Positions 8,924 through 17,387 of a stretch of DNA of 64,000 nucleotides are shown here, one piece after another; the first letter of the stretch is position 1; each line of letters starts with the position of its first letter. A model generated the notes under the pieces. It did no database searches. It was not told the origin of the DNA and worked only from the letters and a program-made list of their open reading frames with translations. The translations under genes were made by a program, and so were the position numbers. This DNA comes from Chryseobacterium sp. JAH (GTDB taxonomy: Bacteria; Bacteroidota; Bacteroidia; Flavobacteriales; Weeksellaceae), in assembly GCF_001507335.1 (NCBI RefSeq), contig NZ_LMAH01000009.1, positions 62,001 through 126,000 on the forward strand, read 5' to 3'.

Positions 8924-9418
8924 ATGACGAACGAATTTGTATTAGAAGCAATTACGAGAGAATTTCCGGAAACTGTAATTTCAAGTTCAGAACCTTATGG
9001 TATGCTGACGATTGAGGTTAAAAAAGAGGATATCAAAAAGGTCATTCATTATTTGAAAGACTCTTCGCTAGAAATAAATTTCCTTACCGATGTTTGTGGA
9101 ATCCATTACCCTGAATTTCCTGAAAAAGAAATTGGTGTAGTGTATCATTTACAAAACATGATGACCAACTTCAGATTGCGTTTAAAGATTTTCATGTCAA
9201 GAGAAAACATCGAAGTAGATTCTCTGACTGAATTGTATGCAGGAGCCAACTGGATGGAAAGAGAAACTTTTGATTTCTACGGAATTAAATTTAAAGGTCA
9301 CCCGGATCTTAGACCTATTTTAAATATGGAAGATCTTGGATACCACCCTATGTTGAAAGAATATCGACTTGAAGACGGTACTAGAACCGATAAGGACGAT
9401 GCAATGTTCGGAAGATAA
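8924..9418 (+). CDS. nuoC: NADH-quinone oxidoreductase subunit C
   Basis: A 164-residue 30-kDa-type subunit of the complex I peripheral arm. It contains the family signature around ERETFDFYGIKFKGHPDLR and YHPMLKEYRLEDG. It is separate from NuoD, unlike the fused NuoCD of E. coli. A 71-base repetitive spacer follows before nuoD. Confidence 0.93.
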   Translation: MTNEFVLEAITREFPETVISSSEPYGMLTIEVKKEDIKKVIHYLKDSSLEINFLTDVCGIHYPEFPEKEIGVVYHLQNMMTNFRLRLKIFMSRENIEVDSLTELYAGANWMERETFDFYGIKFKGHPDLRPILNMEDLGYHPMLKEYRLEDGTRTDKDDAMFGR

Positions 9419-9489
9419 AAAAAAATATAAATGATTAATGATGATTGATGTTTGATCAATTATCTCCTATCAATTATCAATTATATATT
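9419..9489 (+). repeat. low-complexity spacer nuoC-nuoD
   Basis: A 71-base spacer made of near-repeats: ATGATTAATGATGATTGATG, then CAATTATC-type words three times. Translation from an upstream TTG (9445) would run through this repeat, so the nuoD start is placed at 9490. Confidence 0.55.
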
Positions 9490-10713
9490 ATGAAAGATAA
9501 CTCATTATCTAATATACTTAACCAACACGAAAGTAAAGAACAGATTGACGGGCAATTATACACCCTGAATCTTGGTCCTACTCACCCTGCAACACACGGA
9601 ATTTTCCAGAACGTGTTGACGATGGATGGAGAAAGAATTCTTCATGCTGAGCAGACCGTTGGTTATATTCACAGAGCTTTTGAGAAAATTTCTGAAAGAA
9701 GAAACTATTCTCAGATCACTACTCTTACTGACCGTATGAACTACTGTTCTGCTCCCATCAATAACTTAGGATGGCACATGACGGTTGAGAAACTCATCGG
9801 TATCAAAGTTCCAAAGCGTGTAGATTATATGCGTGTTATTTTAATGGAATTGGCAAGAATCGGTGATCACTTGATCTGTAACGGCGTAACCGGAATGGAT
9901 GCAGGTGCTATTACAGGTTTGACGTATATGTTCATCGAAAGAGAGCGTATTTACGATATGTATGAGCAGATTTGTGGTGCGAGGATGACGACCAACATGG
10001 GAAGAATCGGAGGTTTTGAAAGAGATTTCACTCCAAAATTCCATGAGTTGTTGAAAGATTTCTTAAAAACTTTCCCGGCAAGATTTGCGGAATTCGGACA
10101 GTTGTTGGAAAGAAACAGAATCTTTATGGACAGAACCATCGGTGCAGGAGCAATTTCTGCGGAAAGAGCTTTAAGCTATGGGTTTACAGGTCCGAATTTA
10201 CGTGCAGCAGGTGTAGATTATGATGTAAGAGTTGCAGAACCTTATTCTTCTTACGAAGATTTTGACTTCATTATTCCTGTAGGAACTGCAGGTGATACTT
10301 ACGACAGATTTATGGTTCGTCAGCAGGAAATCTGGGAATCATTAAAAATTATCAACCAGGCTTACGACAATCTTCCTGAAGGTCCATTCCACGCGGATGT
10401 TCCTGACTTCTATCTTCCTGAAAAGGCAGATGTTTATCAAAAAATGGAAGCGTTGATTTACCACTTCAAAATTGTAATGGGAGAAACTGATGTTCCGAAA
10501 GGTGAAGTTTACCACGCAGTAGAAGGCGGAAACGGAGAATTAGGATTCTACTTGGTGAGTGATGGTGGAAGAACGCCTTACAGACTGCACTTCAGAAGAC
10601 CTTGTTTCATTTATTATCAGGCTTATCCTGAAATGATTACAGGTTCTGTTATTTCTGATGCAATCGTAACCATGTGTAGTATGAATATTATTGCGGGAGA
10701 ATTAGACGCATAA
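9490..10713 (+). CDS. nuoD: NADH-quinone oxidoreductase subunit D
   Basis: A 407-residue 49-kDa-type subunit that forms the quinone site with NuoB. The signature LNLGPTHPATHGIFQNVL is near residues 25-42, and ERNYSQITTLTDRMNY-like and IGRIGGFERDF-like stretches follow. The C-terminus ends with the family-typical CSMNIIAGELDA. The start is set at ATG 9490. An in-frame TTG at 9445 would add 15 residues encoded by repetitive spacer DNA and is unlikely. Confidence 0.95.
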   Translation: MKDNSLSNILNQHESKEQIDGQLYTLNLGPTHPATHGIFQNVLTMDGERILHAEQTVGYIHRAFEKISERRNYSQITTLTDRMNYCSAPINNLGWHMTVEKLIGIKVPKRVDYMRVILMELARIGDHLICNGVTGMDAGAITGLTYMFIERERIYDMYEQICGARMTTNMGRIGGFERDFTPKFHELLKDFLKTFPARFAEFGQLLERNRIFMDRTIGAGAISAERALSYGFTGPNLRAAGVDYDVRVAEPYSSYEDFDFIIPVGTAGDTYDRFMVRQQEIWESLKIINQAYDNLPEGPFHADVPDFYLPEKADVYQKMEALIYHFKIVMGETDVPKGEVYHAVEGGNGELGFYLVSDGGRTPYRLHFRRPCFIYYQAYPEMITGSVISDAIVTMCSMNIIAGELDA

Positions 10714-10836
10714 TTTAGATATTAGAAAAAAGACGAAAGATGAAAGACTTTCGTCGCCAATATAAAACGAATTTAGAATATAGAACCCGAGAATCTTTTT
10801 TCTTTGTTCTTTACTCTTTAATCTAAGAGATAAAAA
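10714..10836 (+). repeat. spacer nuoD-nuoE with a perfect hairpin
   Basis: A 123-base AT-rich spacer. GACGAAAG (10732-10739) and CTTTCGTC (10748-10755) form a perfect 8-bp stem with an 8-base loop and no T run after it, so it is not a standard terminator. The remainder is low complexity. Confidence 0.55.
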
Positions 10837-11346
10837 ATGAGCGAAACAATAGCTTTTAAACCGGAAAGTTTACAGCAGGTCCATAAAATTATGGCAAGAT
10901 ACCCTGAGGGAAGACAAAAATCTGCTCTTCTTCCTGTGCTTCACATTGCACAGAAAGAATTCGGAGGTTGGTTAGACGTTCCTGTGATGGATTATGTTGC
11001 TGAATTATTGAGTATTAAACCAATTGAAGTATATGAAGTAGCTACTTTCTATACCATGTTCAATATGAAACCGGTTGGTAAATATGTCTTGGAAGTTTGC
11101 AGAACCGGACCTTGTATGGTTTGTGGAAGCGAAAAAATATTAGACCACATCAGAACAAAACTGAACATCAAAGACGGCGAAACTACTGCTGATGGAATGT
11201 TTACCTTGAAACCAGCTGAATGTCTTGGTGCATGTGGATACGCTCCAATGTTACAGTTAGGAAAGTTCTATCACGAAAATTTAACCATAGAGAAAGTGGA
11301 CGAAATCCTTGATCTTTGCAGAGAAGGACAAGTTGATCTGGGCTAA
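10837..11346 (+). CDS. nuoE: NADH-quinone oxidoreductase subunit E
   Basis: A 169-residue thioredoxin-fold 24-kDa subunit holding a [2Fe-2S] cluster in the NADH dehydrogenase module. Ligands are visible in CRTGPCMVCG and CLGACGYAP. The helical N-terminus (KIMARYPEGRQKSALLPVL) is typical of the family. It is followed by a 103-base spacer containing a dispersed repeat, then nuoF. Confidence 0.95.
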   Translation: MSETIAFKPESLQQVHKIMARYPEGRQKSALLPVLHIAQKEFGGWLDVPVMDYVAELLSIKPIEVYEVATFYTMFNMKPVGKYVLEVCRTGPCMVCGSEKILDHIRTKLNIKDGETTADGMFTLKPAECLGACGYAPMLQLGKFYHENLTIEKVDEILDLCREGQVDLG

Positions 11347-11449
11347 ATAAATTTTAAACTAATTTAAAAAAGCGCGAAGCTGTTACACTGAGCTTGTCGA
11401 AGTGCAAAGGTCAAAAGCCAGCAGCTAAATGCTAAAAGCATAATTAAAA
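11347..11449 (+). repeat. spacer nuoE-nuoF with a CTGAGCTTGTCGAAG-type repeat
   Basis: The spacer contains CACTGAGCTTGTCGAAGTG at 11386-11404. Short inverted ends (CACT/AGTG) flank a core that resembles the widespread dispersed element in the reverse orientation at 44548-44568. The rest is low complexity. Confidence 0.6.
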
Positions 11450-12805
11450 ATGAGTAAAAAACTTTTACTTAAAGACGCACACATTGAAGGCATCCGCTAC
11501 TTTGAAACTTACCGTAAACAGGGAGGTTACACAGCAGCAGAAAAAGCTTTAAAAATGACACCCGAAGAAATTCTTGAAGAAGTAAAAGTTTCAGGTCTTC
11601 GTGGTCGTGGTGGTGCAGGTTTCCCGACGGGAATGAAGTGGAGCTTTCTGGCAAAACCGGAAGGCGTGCCAAGACACTTGGTAGTGAATGCTGATGAATC
11701 CGAACCGGGAACTTTCAAAGACAGATATTTAATGGAATTTCTTCCTCATCTTTTGATTGAGGGAATGTTGATTTCATCGTATACTTTAGGTTCAAATGTT
11801 TCTTATATCTACATCCGTGGAGAGTATTCTTGGATTCCGGATATTTTGGAAGAGGCAATTGAAGAAGCTAAAGCTGCAGGATTTTTAGGTAAAAACATCT
11901 TAGGAACTGGTTTCGACTGCGAAATTTATGTTCAGAGAGGTGGCGGAGCTTATATCTGTGGTGAAGAAACTGCTTTGCTTGAATCTCTTGAAGGTAAAAG
12001 AGGAAACCCAAGATTGAAACCACCTTTCCCTGCTGTAAAAGGACTTTGGGAAAGACCAACGGTTGTTAACAATGTTGAATCTATCGCAGCCATCGTTCCT
12101 ATTATCGATATTACGGGAGCTGAATATGCTAAAATAGGAGTTGGAAGATCTACAGGTACAAAATTAATTTCTGCTTGCGGAAATATCAATAAGCCCGGAG
12201 TTTACGAAATCGATATGACCATTACGGTTGAAGAATTCATTTACTCTGATGAATATTGTGGCGGAATTCCAAATGGTAAAAAGCTTAAAGCTTGTATTCC
12301 CGGAGGAAGTTCAGTTCCAATTGTTCCGGCCAACTTATTATTGAAAACCGTCAACGGTGAACCAAGATATATGAACTATGAATCTCTTGCTGACGGTGGT
12401 TTTGCTACCGGAACGATGATGGGTTCAGGAGGTTTTATCGTTTTGGATGAAGACCAGTGTGTTGTAGAACATACCATGACTTTGGCGAGATTTTATCACC
12501 ATGAAAGTTGCGGACAGTGTACTCCTTGCCGTGAAGGAACGGGATGGATGCACAAAATTTTAAAGAAGATAGAAAAAGGAGAAGGAAAAATGGAAGACAT
12601 CGATTTGCTTTGGGATATCCAGAGAAAAATCGAAGGAAACACTATTTGTCCATTGGGTGATGCGGCAGCATGGCCTGTAGCAGCAGCGATTCGTCATTTC
12701 AGAGATGAATTCGAATGGCATGTGAAAAACCCTGAATTAAGTCAAACTCAAAACTACGGATTGGCCAATTATGCAGACCCTATCCCAGTTGCAGCAAGTA
12801 ATTAA
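11450..12805 (+). CDS. nuoF: NADH-quinone oxidoreductase subunit F
   Basis: A 451-residue 51-kDa subunit that binds FMN and NADH and cluster N3. The glycine-rich NADH/FMN region is SGLRGRGGAGFPTG (about residues 48-61) and RGGGAYICGEETALLESLEG. The [4Fe-4S] ligands are in ESCGQCTPCREGTG, with a later cysteine in GNTICPLGDAA. It is full length. The next gene, 15 bases on, is not a complex I subunit. Confidence 0.96.
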   Translation: MSKKLLLKDAHIEGIRYFETYRKQGGYTAAEKALKMTPEEILEEVKVSGLRGRGGAGFPTGMKWSFLAKPEGVPRHLVVNADESEPGTFKDRYLMEFLPHLLIEGMLISSYTLGSNVSYIYIRGEYSWIPDILEEAIEEAKAAGFLGKNILGTGFDCEIYVQRGGGAYICGEETALLESLEGKRGNPRLKPPFPAVKGLWERPTVVNNVESIAAIVPIIDITGAEYAKIGVGRSTGTKLISACGNINKPGVYEIDMTITVEEFIYSDEYCGGIPNGKKLKACIPGGSSVPIVPANLLLKTVNGEPRYMNYESLADGGFATGTMMGSGGFIVLDEDQCVVEHTMTLARFYHHESCGQCTPCREGTGWMHKILKKIEKGEGKMEDIDLLWDIQRKIEGNTICPLGDAAAWPVAAAIRHFRDEFEWHVKNPELSQTQNYGLANYADPIPVAASN

Positions 12806-12820
12806 TAGAGTCTTAAAGAA

Positions 12821-13657
12821 TTGAAAAATATAATCGTTTTTTTATTATTAATCGGATTCAGTTCAGTTAATGTAAAAGGACAACAACAGGAGGAAAACAG
12901 CAGAGTTTTCAAAAAAGGAAGCTTCTTGGTGTTTTGGGGATGGAATAATGCAAAATATTCAAAATCAGATATTCACTTTAAAGGTGATGGGTATGATTTT
13001 CAGTTGGATAATGTAGTTGCAAACGACAGACAAACCAAATTTGATTGGGGAACCTATTTTAATCCGGGAAGCATCACAATTCCTCAGGTTAATTACAGGA
13101 TTACCTATTTTCCGAAAGATAATCTAGGAATTACTGTAGGAATGGATCACATGAAATATGTGATGGATCAAGATCAGACTGTCAATATGAAAGGATACAT
13201 TAATGATCCTAAATATGCAGGAATGGTGAACAGTGGAACAATAGACCTTAACAGTGGAGAATTTTTGACATTCGAACACACAGACGGTCTGAATTATATC
13301 AATATTGGTGCTCAGAAATATCATAACGTTTTAAATAAAAAACATATTGCTATTTTTGCCAGTTATGGAGGTGGATTAGGTGCTTTATTGCCAAAATCTA
13401 ACGTTCAGCTGATGGGAAATGAAAGAAGTGACAGATTCCATTTAGCAGGATTCGGATTGGATGCAAGAGGAGCAGTGAGTGTGGTGATTATCAAACATAT
13501 TGTGCTACAGGCGGAAGGAAAACTTGGATACATCAATATGCCAGATATCAAAACGACACTGAACAACAAGCCGGATAAAGCTTCTCAGGATTTTGTATAT
13601 GCACAGTTTAATTTTGGAATTGGATATACTTTTAACACGACAAAAAGATCAAAGTAA
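12821..13657 (+). CDS. predicted outer-membrane beta-barrel protein inside the nuo operon
   Basis: A 278-residue protein with an N-terminal signal sequence (MKNIIVFLLLIGFSSVNVKG, then Q-rich start of the mature part). The remainder is rich in alternating aromatic and polar residues (FLVFWGWNNAKYS, VNYRITYFPKDNLGITVGMDH) and ends in a beta-strand-like FNFGIGYTFNTT. This fits a small outer-membrane barrel. The start codon is TTG. No complex I motif is present. It is likely cotranscribed with nuo genes, but a functional link is not shown by the sequence. Confidence 0.75.
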   Translation: MKNIIVFLLLIGFSSVNVKGQQQEENSRVFKKGSFLVFWGWNNAKYSKSDIHFKGDGYDFQLDNVVANDRQTKFDWGTYFNPGSITIPQVNYRITYFPKDNLGITVGMDHMKYVMDQDQTVNMKGYINDPKYAGMVNSGTIDLNSGEFLTFEHTDGLNYINIGAQKYHNVLNKKHIAIFASYGGGLGALLPKSNVQLMGNERSDRFHLAGFGLDARGAVSVVIIKHIVLQAEGKLGYINMPDIKTTLNNKPDKASQDFVYAQFNFGIGYTFNTTKRSK

Positions 13658-13713
13658 TTTGATTTTAATTAATAAATAGAACTATTGCTTAGCGCATTAT
13701 AAAGCGAAAGAAT

Positions 13714-14712
13714 ATGAGCGAAGAGGTTAAGAAATTTAAAATAACGATAGACGGACAGACTGCTGAAGTTTTGCCTGGAACTTCTATTTTGGAGGCAGCA
13801 AGACAAATCGGCGGAAAATCTGTACCACCAGCAATGTGCTATTACAGCAAACTGGAAGCCAGTGGAGGAAGATGTAGAACGTGTTTGGTAGAGGTTTCTA
13901 AAGGTTCGGAAGCAGATCCGAGACCGATGCCGAAATTGGTAGCAAGCTGCAGAACGAATGTGATGGACGGAATGGAAGTAAAAAACCTTTCTTCTGATAA
14001 AGCACAGGAAGGACGTAAAGCAGTTACCGAATTCTTATTGGTGAATCACCCATTAGACTGCCCGGTTTGTGATCAGGCTGGAGAATGTCACCTTCAGGAT
14101 CTGGGTTACGAGCACGGAAATCTTGAAACCAGAACTGAATTTAAGAGAAATACATACGAAGCTGACGACTTAGGTCCGAACATCAAACTGAATATGAACC
14201 GTTGTATCCTGTGTGCAAGATGTGTTTTAGCGGCAAACCAATTGACTGGTAAGCGTGAGCACGGAATTTTGTTCAGAGGAGATCATGCTGAAATTTCTAC
14301 TTATTTAAATAAAGCTTTGGATAATGATTTCATCGGAAACGTTATTGACGTTTGCCCGGTTGGAGCATTAACTGACAGAACTGCACGTTTTGCAAGCAGA
14401 GTTTGGTTTACAAAGCCAATGAACGCTTCTTGTAAATGTGATAAATGTTCTGGAAAAGCTACGGTTTACATGAAAGGTGACGAGATTGTAAGAGTTACTG
14501 CAAGAAAAGATCAGTGGGGAGAAGTTGAAGAGTTTATCTGTGACACTTGTCGTTTCGAGAGAAAATCATTGTCAGACTGGAACATTGAAGGTCCTAGACA
14601 TATCGACAGACATTCAGTTATTTCATTAAACCATTACGAAAAACCTAAAGACGAATTAAGAGTTTTAGACAATCCTATGGCGAAAGAAATCAGCGAAAAA
14701 GACGAAAAATAA
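13714..14712 (+). CDS. nuoG: NADH-quinone oxidoreductase subunit G, short form
   Basis: A 332-residue iron-sulfur subunit. The N-terminal [2Fe-2S] ferredoxin domain includes PPAMCYYSKLEASGGRCRTC. This is followed by the His-Cys cluster region HPLDCPVCDQAGECHLQD and a CILCARCV four-cysteine motif. A further cysteine group (CKCDKCSGKA; CDTCRFERK) begins the molybdopterin-oxidoreductase-like part, which then stops. The large C-terminal domain of the 700-900-residue NuoG of other bacteria is absent. There is no frameshift in the following spacer, so this is a natural short form. Confidence 0.93.
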   Translation: MSEEVKKFKITIDGQTAEVLPGTSILEAARQIGGKSVPPAMCYYSKLEASGGRCRTCLVEVSKGSEADPRPMPKLVASCRTNVMDGMEVKNLSSDKAQEGRKAVTEFLLVNHPLDCPVCDQAGECHLQDLGYEHGNLETRTEFKRNTYEADDLGPNIKLNMNRCILCARCVLAANQLTGKREHGILFRGDHAEISTYLNKALDNDFIGNVIDVCPVGALTDRTARFASRVWFTKPMNASCKCDKCSGKATVYMKGDEIVRVTARKDQWGEVEEFICDTCRFERKSLSDWNIEGPRHIDRHSVISLNHYEKPKDELRVLDNPMAKEISEKDEK

Positions 14713-14801
14713 TTTTTAAAGACATCAGATCTCAGAAAACAGACTTCAGATTTTAAATCTGATATCTAGCATCTGATATCTATTATCTAAACAAATAAAA
14801 A
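14713..14801 (+). repeat. low-complexity spacer nuoG-nuoH
   Basis: An 89-base spacer containing the 11-base direct repeat ATCTGATATCT at 14757-14767 and 14771-14781, followed by ATTATCT. An upstream segment (CATCAGATCTCAG) is related. There is no ORF. Confidence 0.6.
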
Positions 14802-15863
14802 ATGGATTTACTTACATTTAAATTAATACTTGTACTGGCACTTTTCCTGTTATCATTGACGATAGCGGCCTACTCCACCTGGGCAGAAAGAAAAGTTGCG
14901 GCAATTATGCAGGACAGAATCGGACCTAACAGATCTGGACCATTCGGTTTACTGCAGCCTCTTGCAGATGGTGGAAAATTTTTCTTTAAAGAAGATTTTA
15001 CTCCGCAAAATGCAGAAAGATTCCTTTTTGTATTGGGACCTGCATTGGTAATGTTTATTTCACTGATTACCGGAGCGGTAATTCCTTGGGGTAAAACATT
15101 GAATATTGGTGGTGAATCTTTCGACTTACAGGTGGCTAATATTGATGTAGGTGTACTGTTTATTATTGGTATGGCTTCTATAGGAGTTTACGGAATTATG
15201 ATCGGAGGCTGGGCTTCCAACAATAAATACTCATTATTAGGTGCCATCCGTGCTTCTTCGCAGATGATTTCTTACGAATTGGCGATGGGTCTTGCATTGC
15301 TTTCCATCATTATGATGACTGGAAGTTTAGATTTAAAAGTAATCACCGAAACTCAGACTTCAGGGAAAATCTGGGGACTTTTTGAGATAGACGGATTAAA
15401 CTGGAATATACTTTACCAGCCTTTGGCATTTTTAATTTTCTTTGTATCGGCTTTGGCAGAAACCAACCGTCACCCTTTCGATTTACCTGAGTGTGAATCT
15501 GAATTGGTAACCGGATATTCTACCGAATATTCTTCAATGAAATTAGGATTGTATATGTTTGGTGAATATGTGAACATGTTTATTTCTAATGCATTTATCG
15601 TAGTTCTTTTCTTCGGTGGGTACAACTATCCGGGAATTGAATGGGTAACTCAGAACTGGGGAGAAAATGCAGCTGGAATTTTAAGCATTGTAGCATTTTT
15701 AACGAAAACGGTTGTCGGAATTTTGATCTTTATGTGGATCAGATGGACGCTTCCAAGATTCAGATACGACCAGTTGATGCACTTAGGATGGAAAACTTTA
15801 ATTCCATTGGCATTGGTCAACTTAATGATTACAGGAGCTGCGATTTTAGCTTTCGGTAATTAA
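14802..15863 (+). CDS. nuoH: NADH-quinone oxidoreductase subunit H
   Basis: A 353-residue membrane subunit at the junction of the quinone site and the proton-pumping arm, with about eight helices. The signatures YSTWAERKVAAIMQDRIGPN and ALAETNRHPFDLPECESELV are clear. The length is typical. It is followed by a 133-base repetitive spacer. Confidence 0.96.
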   Translation: MDLLTFKLILVLALFLLSLTIAAYSTWAERKVAAIMQDRIGPNRSGPFGLLQPLADGGKFFFKEDFTPQNAERFLFVLGPALVMFISLITGAVIPWGKTLNIGGESFDLQVANIDVGVLFIIGMASIGVYGIMIGGWASNNKYSLLGAIRASSQMISYELAMGLALLSIIMMTGSLDLKVITETQTSGKIWGLFEIDGLNWNILYQPLAFLIFFVSALAETNRHPFDLPECESELVTGYSTEYSSMKLGLYMFGEYVNMFISNAFIVVLFFGGYNYPGIEWVTQNWGENAAGILSIVAFLTKTVVGILIFMWIRWTLPRFRYDQLMHLGWKTLIPLALVNLMITGAAILAFGN

Positions 15864-15996
15864 GAAAGAATTTGAAAATTTGATAATGAGATAATTTGAA
15901 AATTAAATTATCAATTTAAAGTACAATAGTAATAATTAAGATAACAGACAAGATTAGTCTAAAATCTAACGTCTAACATCTAATATCTATAATTAA
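15864..15996 (+). repeat. spacer nuoH-nuoI with heptad array
   Basis: A 133-base spacer. AATTTGAAAATT occurs at 15869-15880 and 15893-15904. Five 7-base units TCTAAAA, TCTAACG, TCTAACA, TCTAATA and TCTATAA occupy 15958-15992, ending a few bases before the nuoI ATG. There is no coding potential. Confidence 0.7.
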
Positions 15997-16554
15997 ATGA
16001 AACTTACAAACAGATCAAAAGTTGTTTCGAATAAAGAAATGACCCTTGCTGAAAAAATCTACCTTCCGGCGATTTTCAAAGGTATGGGGATTACTTTTAA
16101 GCATGCTGTGAGAACCGTTGTAAAACGTGCTCCGAATGTTTATTCTTATCCGGAAGTACAAAAACCGAGAGCAGATATCTGGAGAGGTCAGCACGTACTG
16201 AAAAGAGATGAAGAAGGCAGAGAAAGATGTACAGCTTGCGGTTTGTGCGCAGTGGCATGTCCTGCTGAAGCTATTACAATGACCGCTTCTGAAAGAACAA
16301 GAGAAGAAAAAGATCTTTACAGAGAAGAAAAATATGCATCAGTATATGAAATCAATATGTTGAGATGTATTTTCTGCGGTATGTGTGAAGAGGCTTGTCC
16401 GAAATCTGCAATTTATCTGACAGACCGTTTGGTGGATGTAGAAACCAACAGAGGTTCTTTCATTTATGGAAAAGATAAATTGGTTGAAAAAATTAATGAA
16501 AGGATTGACATCACAGAAAGACAGTCCGAGAAACAAAAAAATGCGGTAAAATAA
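15997..16554 (+). CDS. nuoI: NADH-quinone oxidoreductase subunit I
   Basis: A 185-residue subunit with two [4Fe-4S] ferredoxin motifs, CTACGLCAVACP and CIFCGMCEEACP, which carry clusters N6a and N6b. The amphipathic N-terminus (LPAIFKGMGITFKHAVRT) matches the family's membrane-associated helices. Its stop overlaps the nuoJ start by one base (translational coupling likely). Confidence 0.96.
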   Translation: MKLTNRSKVVSNKEMTLAEKIYLPAIFKGMGITFKHAVRTVVKRAPNVYSYPEVQKPRADIWRGQHVLKRDEEGRERCTACGLCAVACPAEAITMTASERTREEKDLYREEKYASVYEINMLRCIFCGMCEEACPKSAIYLTDRLVDVETNRGSFIYGKDKLVEKINERIDITERQSEKQKNAVK

Positions 16555-17051
16555 TGGATCAGTTTTTATTTTTCTTGGTGGCGTTTTTAGCAGTGTCAAG
16601 TGCGGTTTACTTCGTATTTGCGAGAAATCCTCTATATGCTATTCTGTCATTAATTGTTACAATGTTTTCAATCGCCGGAATGTACATTCTTCTGAATGCT
16701 CAGTTTCTGGCCATCATACAGATCATCGTTTACGCAGGTGCGATCATGGTTTTATTCCTTTACATCTTAATGATGCTTAACCTTAATAAAGAAGACGAAA
16801 GTAAGAAGAACAATACTTTAAAGTTTGTCGGAGTTTTTACAGCGGGTCTTTTGTTAATTGGGGTTTTAGGTGTTTTCAGAGGAGTTCAGGAACAACATGT
16901 AGTGGTAGAAAACGTAGACAAAGGTGTTGGTCTTACAAAGAATCTGGGAAGACTTTTATTCAACGAATATGTTTTGCCGTTTGAGCTTGCTTCCATCCTG
17001 ATTTTAGCAGGGATTGTAGGTGCGGTATTAATCGGTAAAAAAGATTTATAA
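16554..17051 (+). CDS. nuoJ: NADH-quinone oxidoreductase subunit J
   Basis: A 165-residue membrane subunit with five helices. The conserved helix with IIQIIVYAGAIMVLFLYILM corresponds to transmembrane helix 3 of NuoJ. It overlaps nuoI by one base and nuoK begins 3 bases after its stop, so I-J-K-L-M forms a tightly coupled block. Confidence 0.94.
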   Translation: MDQFLFFLVAFLAVSSAVYFVFARNPLYAILSLIVTMFSIAGMYILLNAQFLAIIQIIVYAGAIMVLFLYILMMLNLNKEDESKKNNTLKFVGVFTAGLLLIGVLGVFRGVQEQHVVVENVDKGVGLTKNLGRLLFNEYVLPFELASILILAGIVGAVLIGKKDL

Positions 17052-17054
17052 ATT

Positions 17055-17384
17055 ATGGGAGAAGTAAATACTTTTATGCAAAGCGTCCCTCTGGAATATT
17101 TCATAATCCTTTCTTCAGTATTGTTCTGTCTTGGGGTTTTGGGAGTATTGCTGAGAAAAAACGCGATTGTAATTTTGGGTTGTGTGGAGCTTATGCTTAA
17201 TTCTGTAAACCTTTTGCTGGCTGCATTTTCAGCATACAATGGGAACAGTGACGGACAACTTTTAGTTTTCTTCATTATGGTGGTTGCTGCTGCAGAAGTT
17301 GCTGTAGGTTTGGCAATTATTGCGATGCTATATAGAAATACCCGTTCTGTAGATGTGAGTATATTTAATAAATTAAGAGGATAA
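17055..17384 (+). CDS. nuoK: NADH-quinone oxidoreductase subunit K
   Basis: A 109-residue, three-helix membrane subunit. The conserved glutamate-containing helices CVELMLNSVNLLLAAF and AAEVAVGLAIIAMLYR are present. It is spaced 3 bases from both nuoJ and nuoL. Confidence 0.95.
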   Translation: MGEVNTFMQSVPLEYFIILSSVLFCLGVLGVLLRKNAIVILGCVELMLNSVNLLLAAFSAYNGNSDGQLLVFFIMVVAAAEVAVGLAIIAMLYRNTRSVDVSIFNKLRG

Positions 17385-17387
17385 AGA

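Noticed and set aside
9445..9489. An upstream extension of nuoD from TTG 9445
   Set aside because: The extra residues are encoded by repetitive spacer DNA and precede the conserved NuoD start; the ATG at 9490 is sufficient.
15958..15992. CRISPR-like array before nuoI
   Set aside because: The units are 7 bases and continuous with no spacers between repeats; no cas genes exist in the window.
16886..17275. A 129-codon minus-strand ORF across nuoJ-nuoK
   Set aside because: It is antisense to two confidently identified complex I genes and shows no protein-like motif; a shadow frame.
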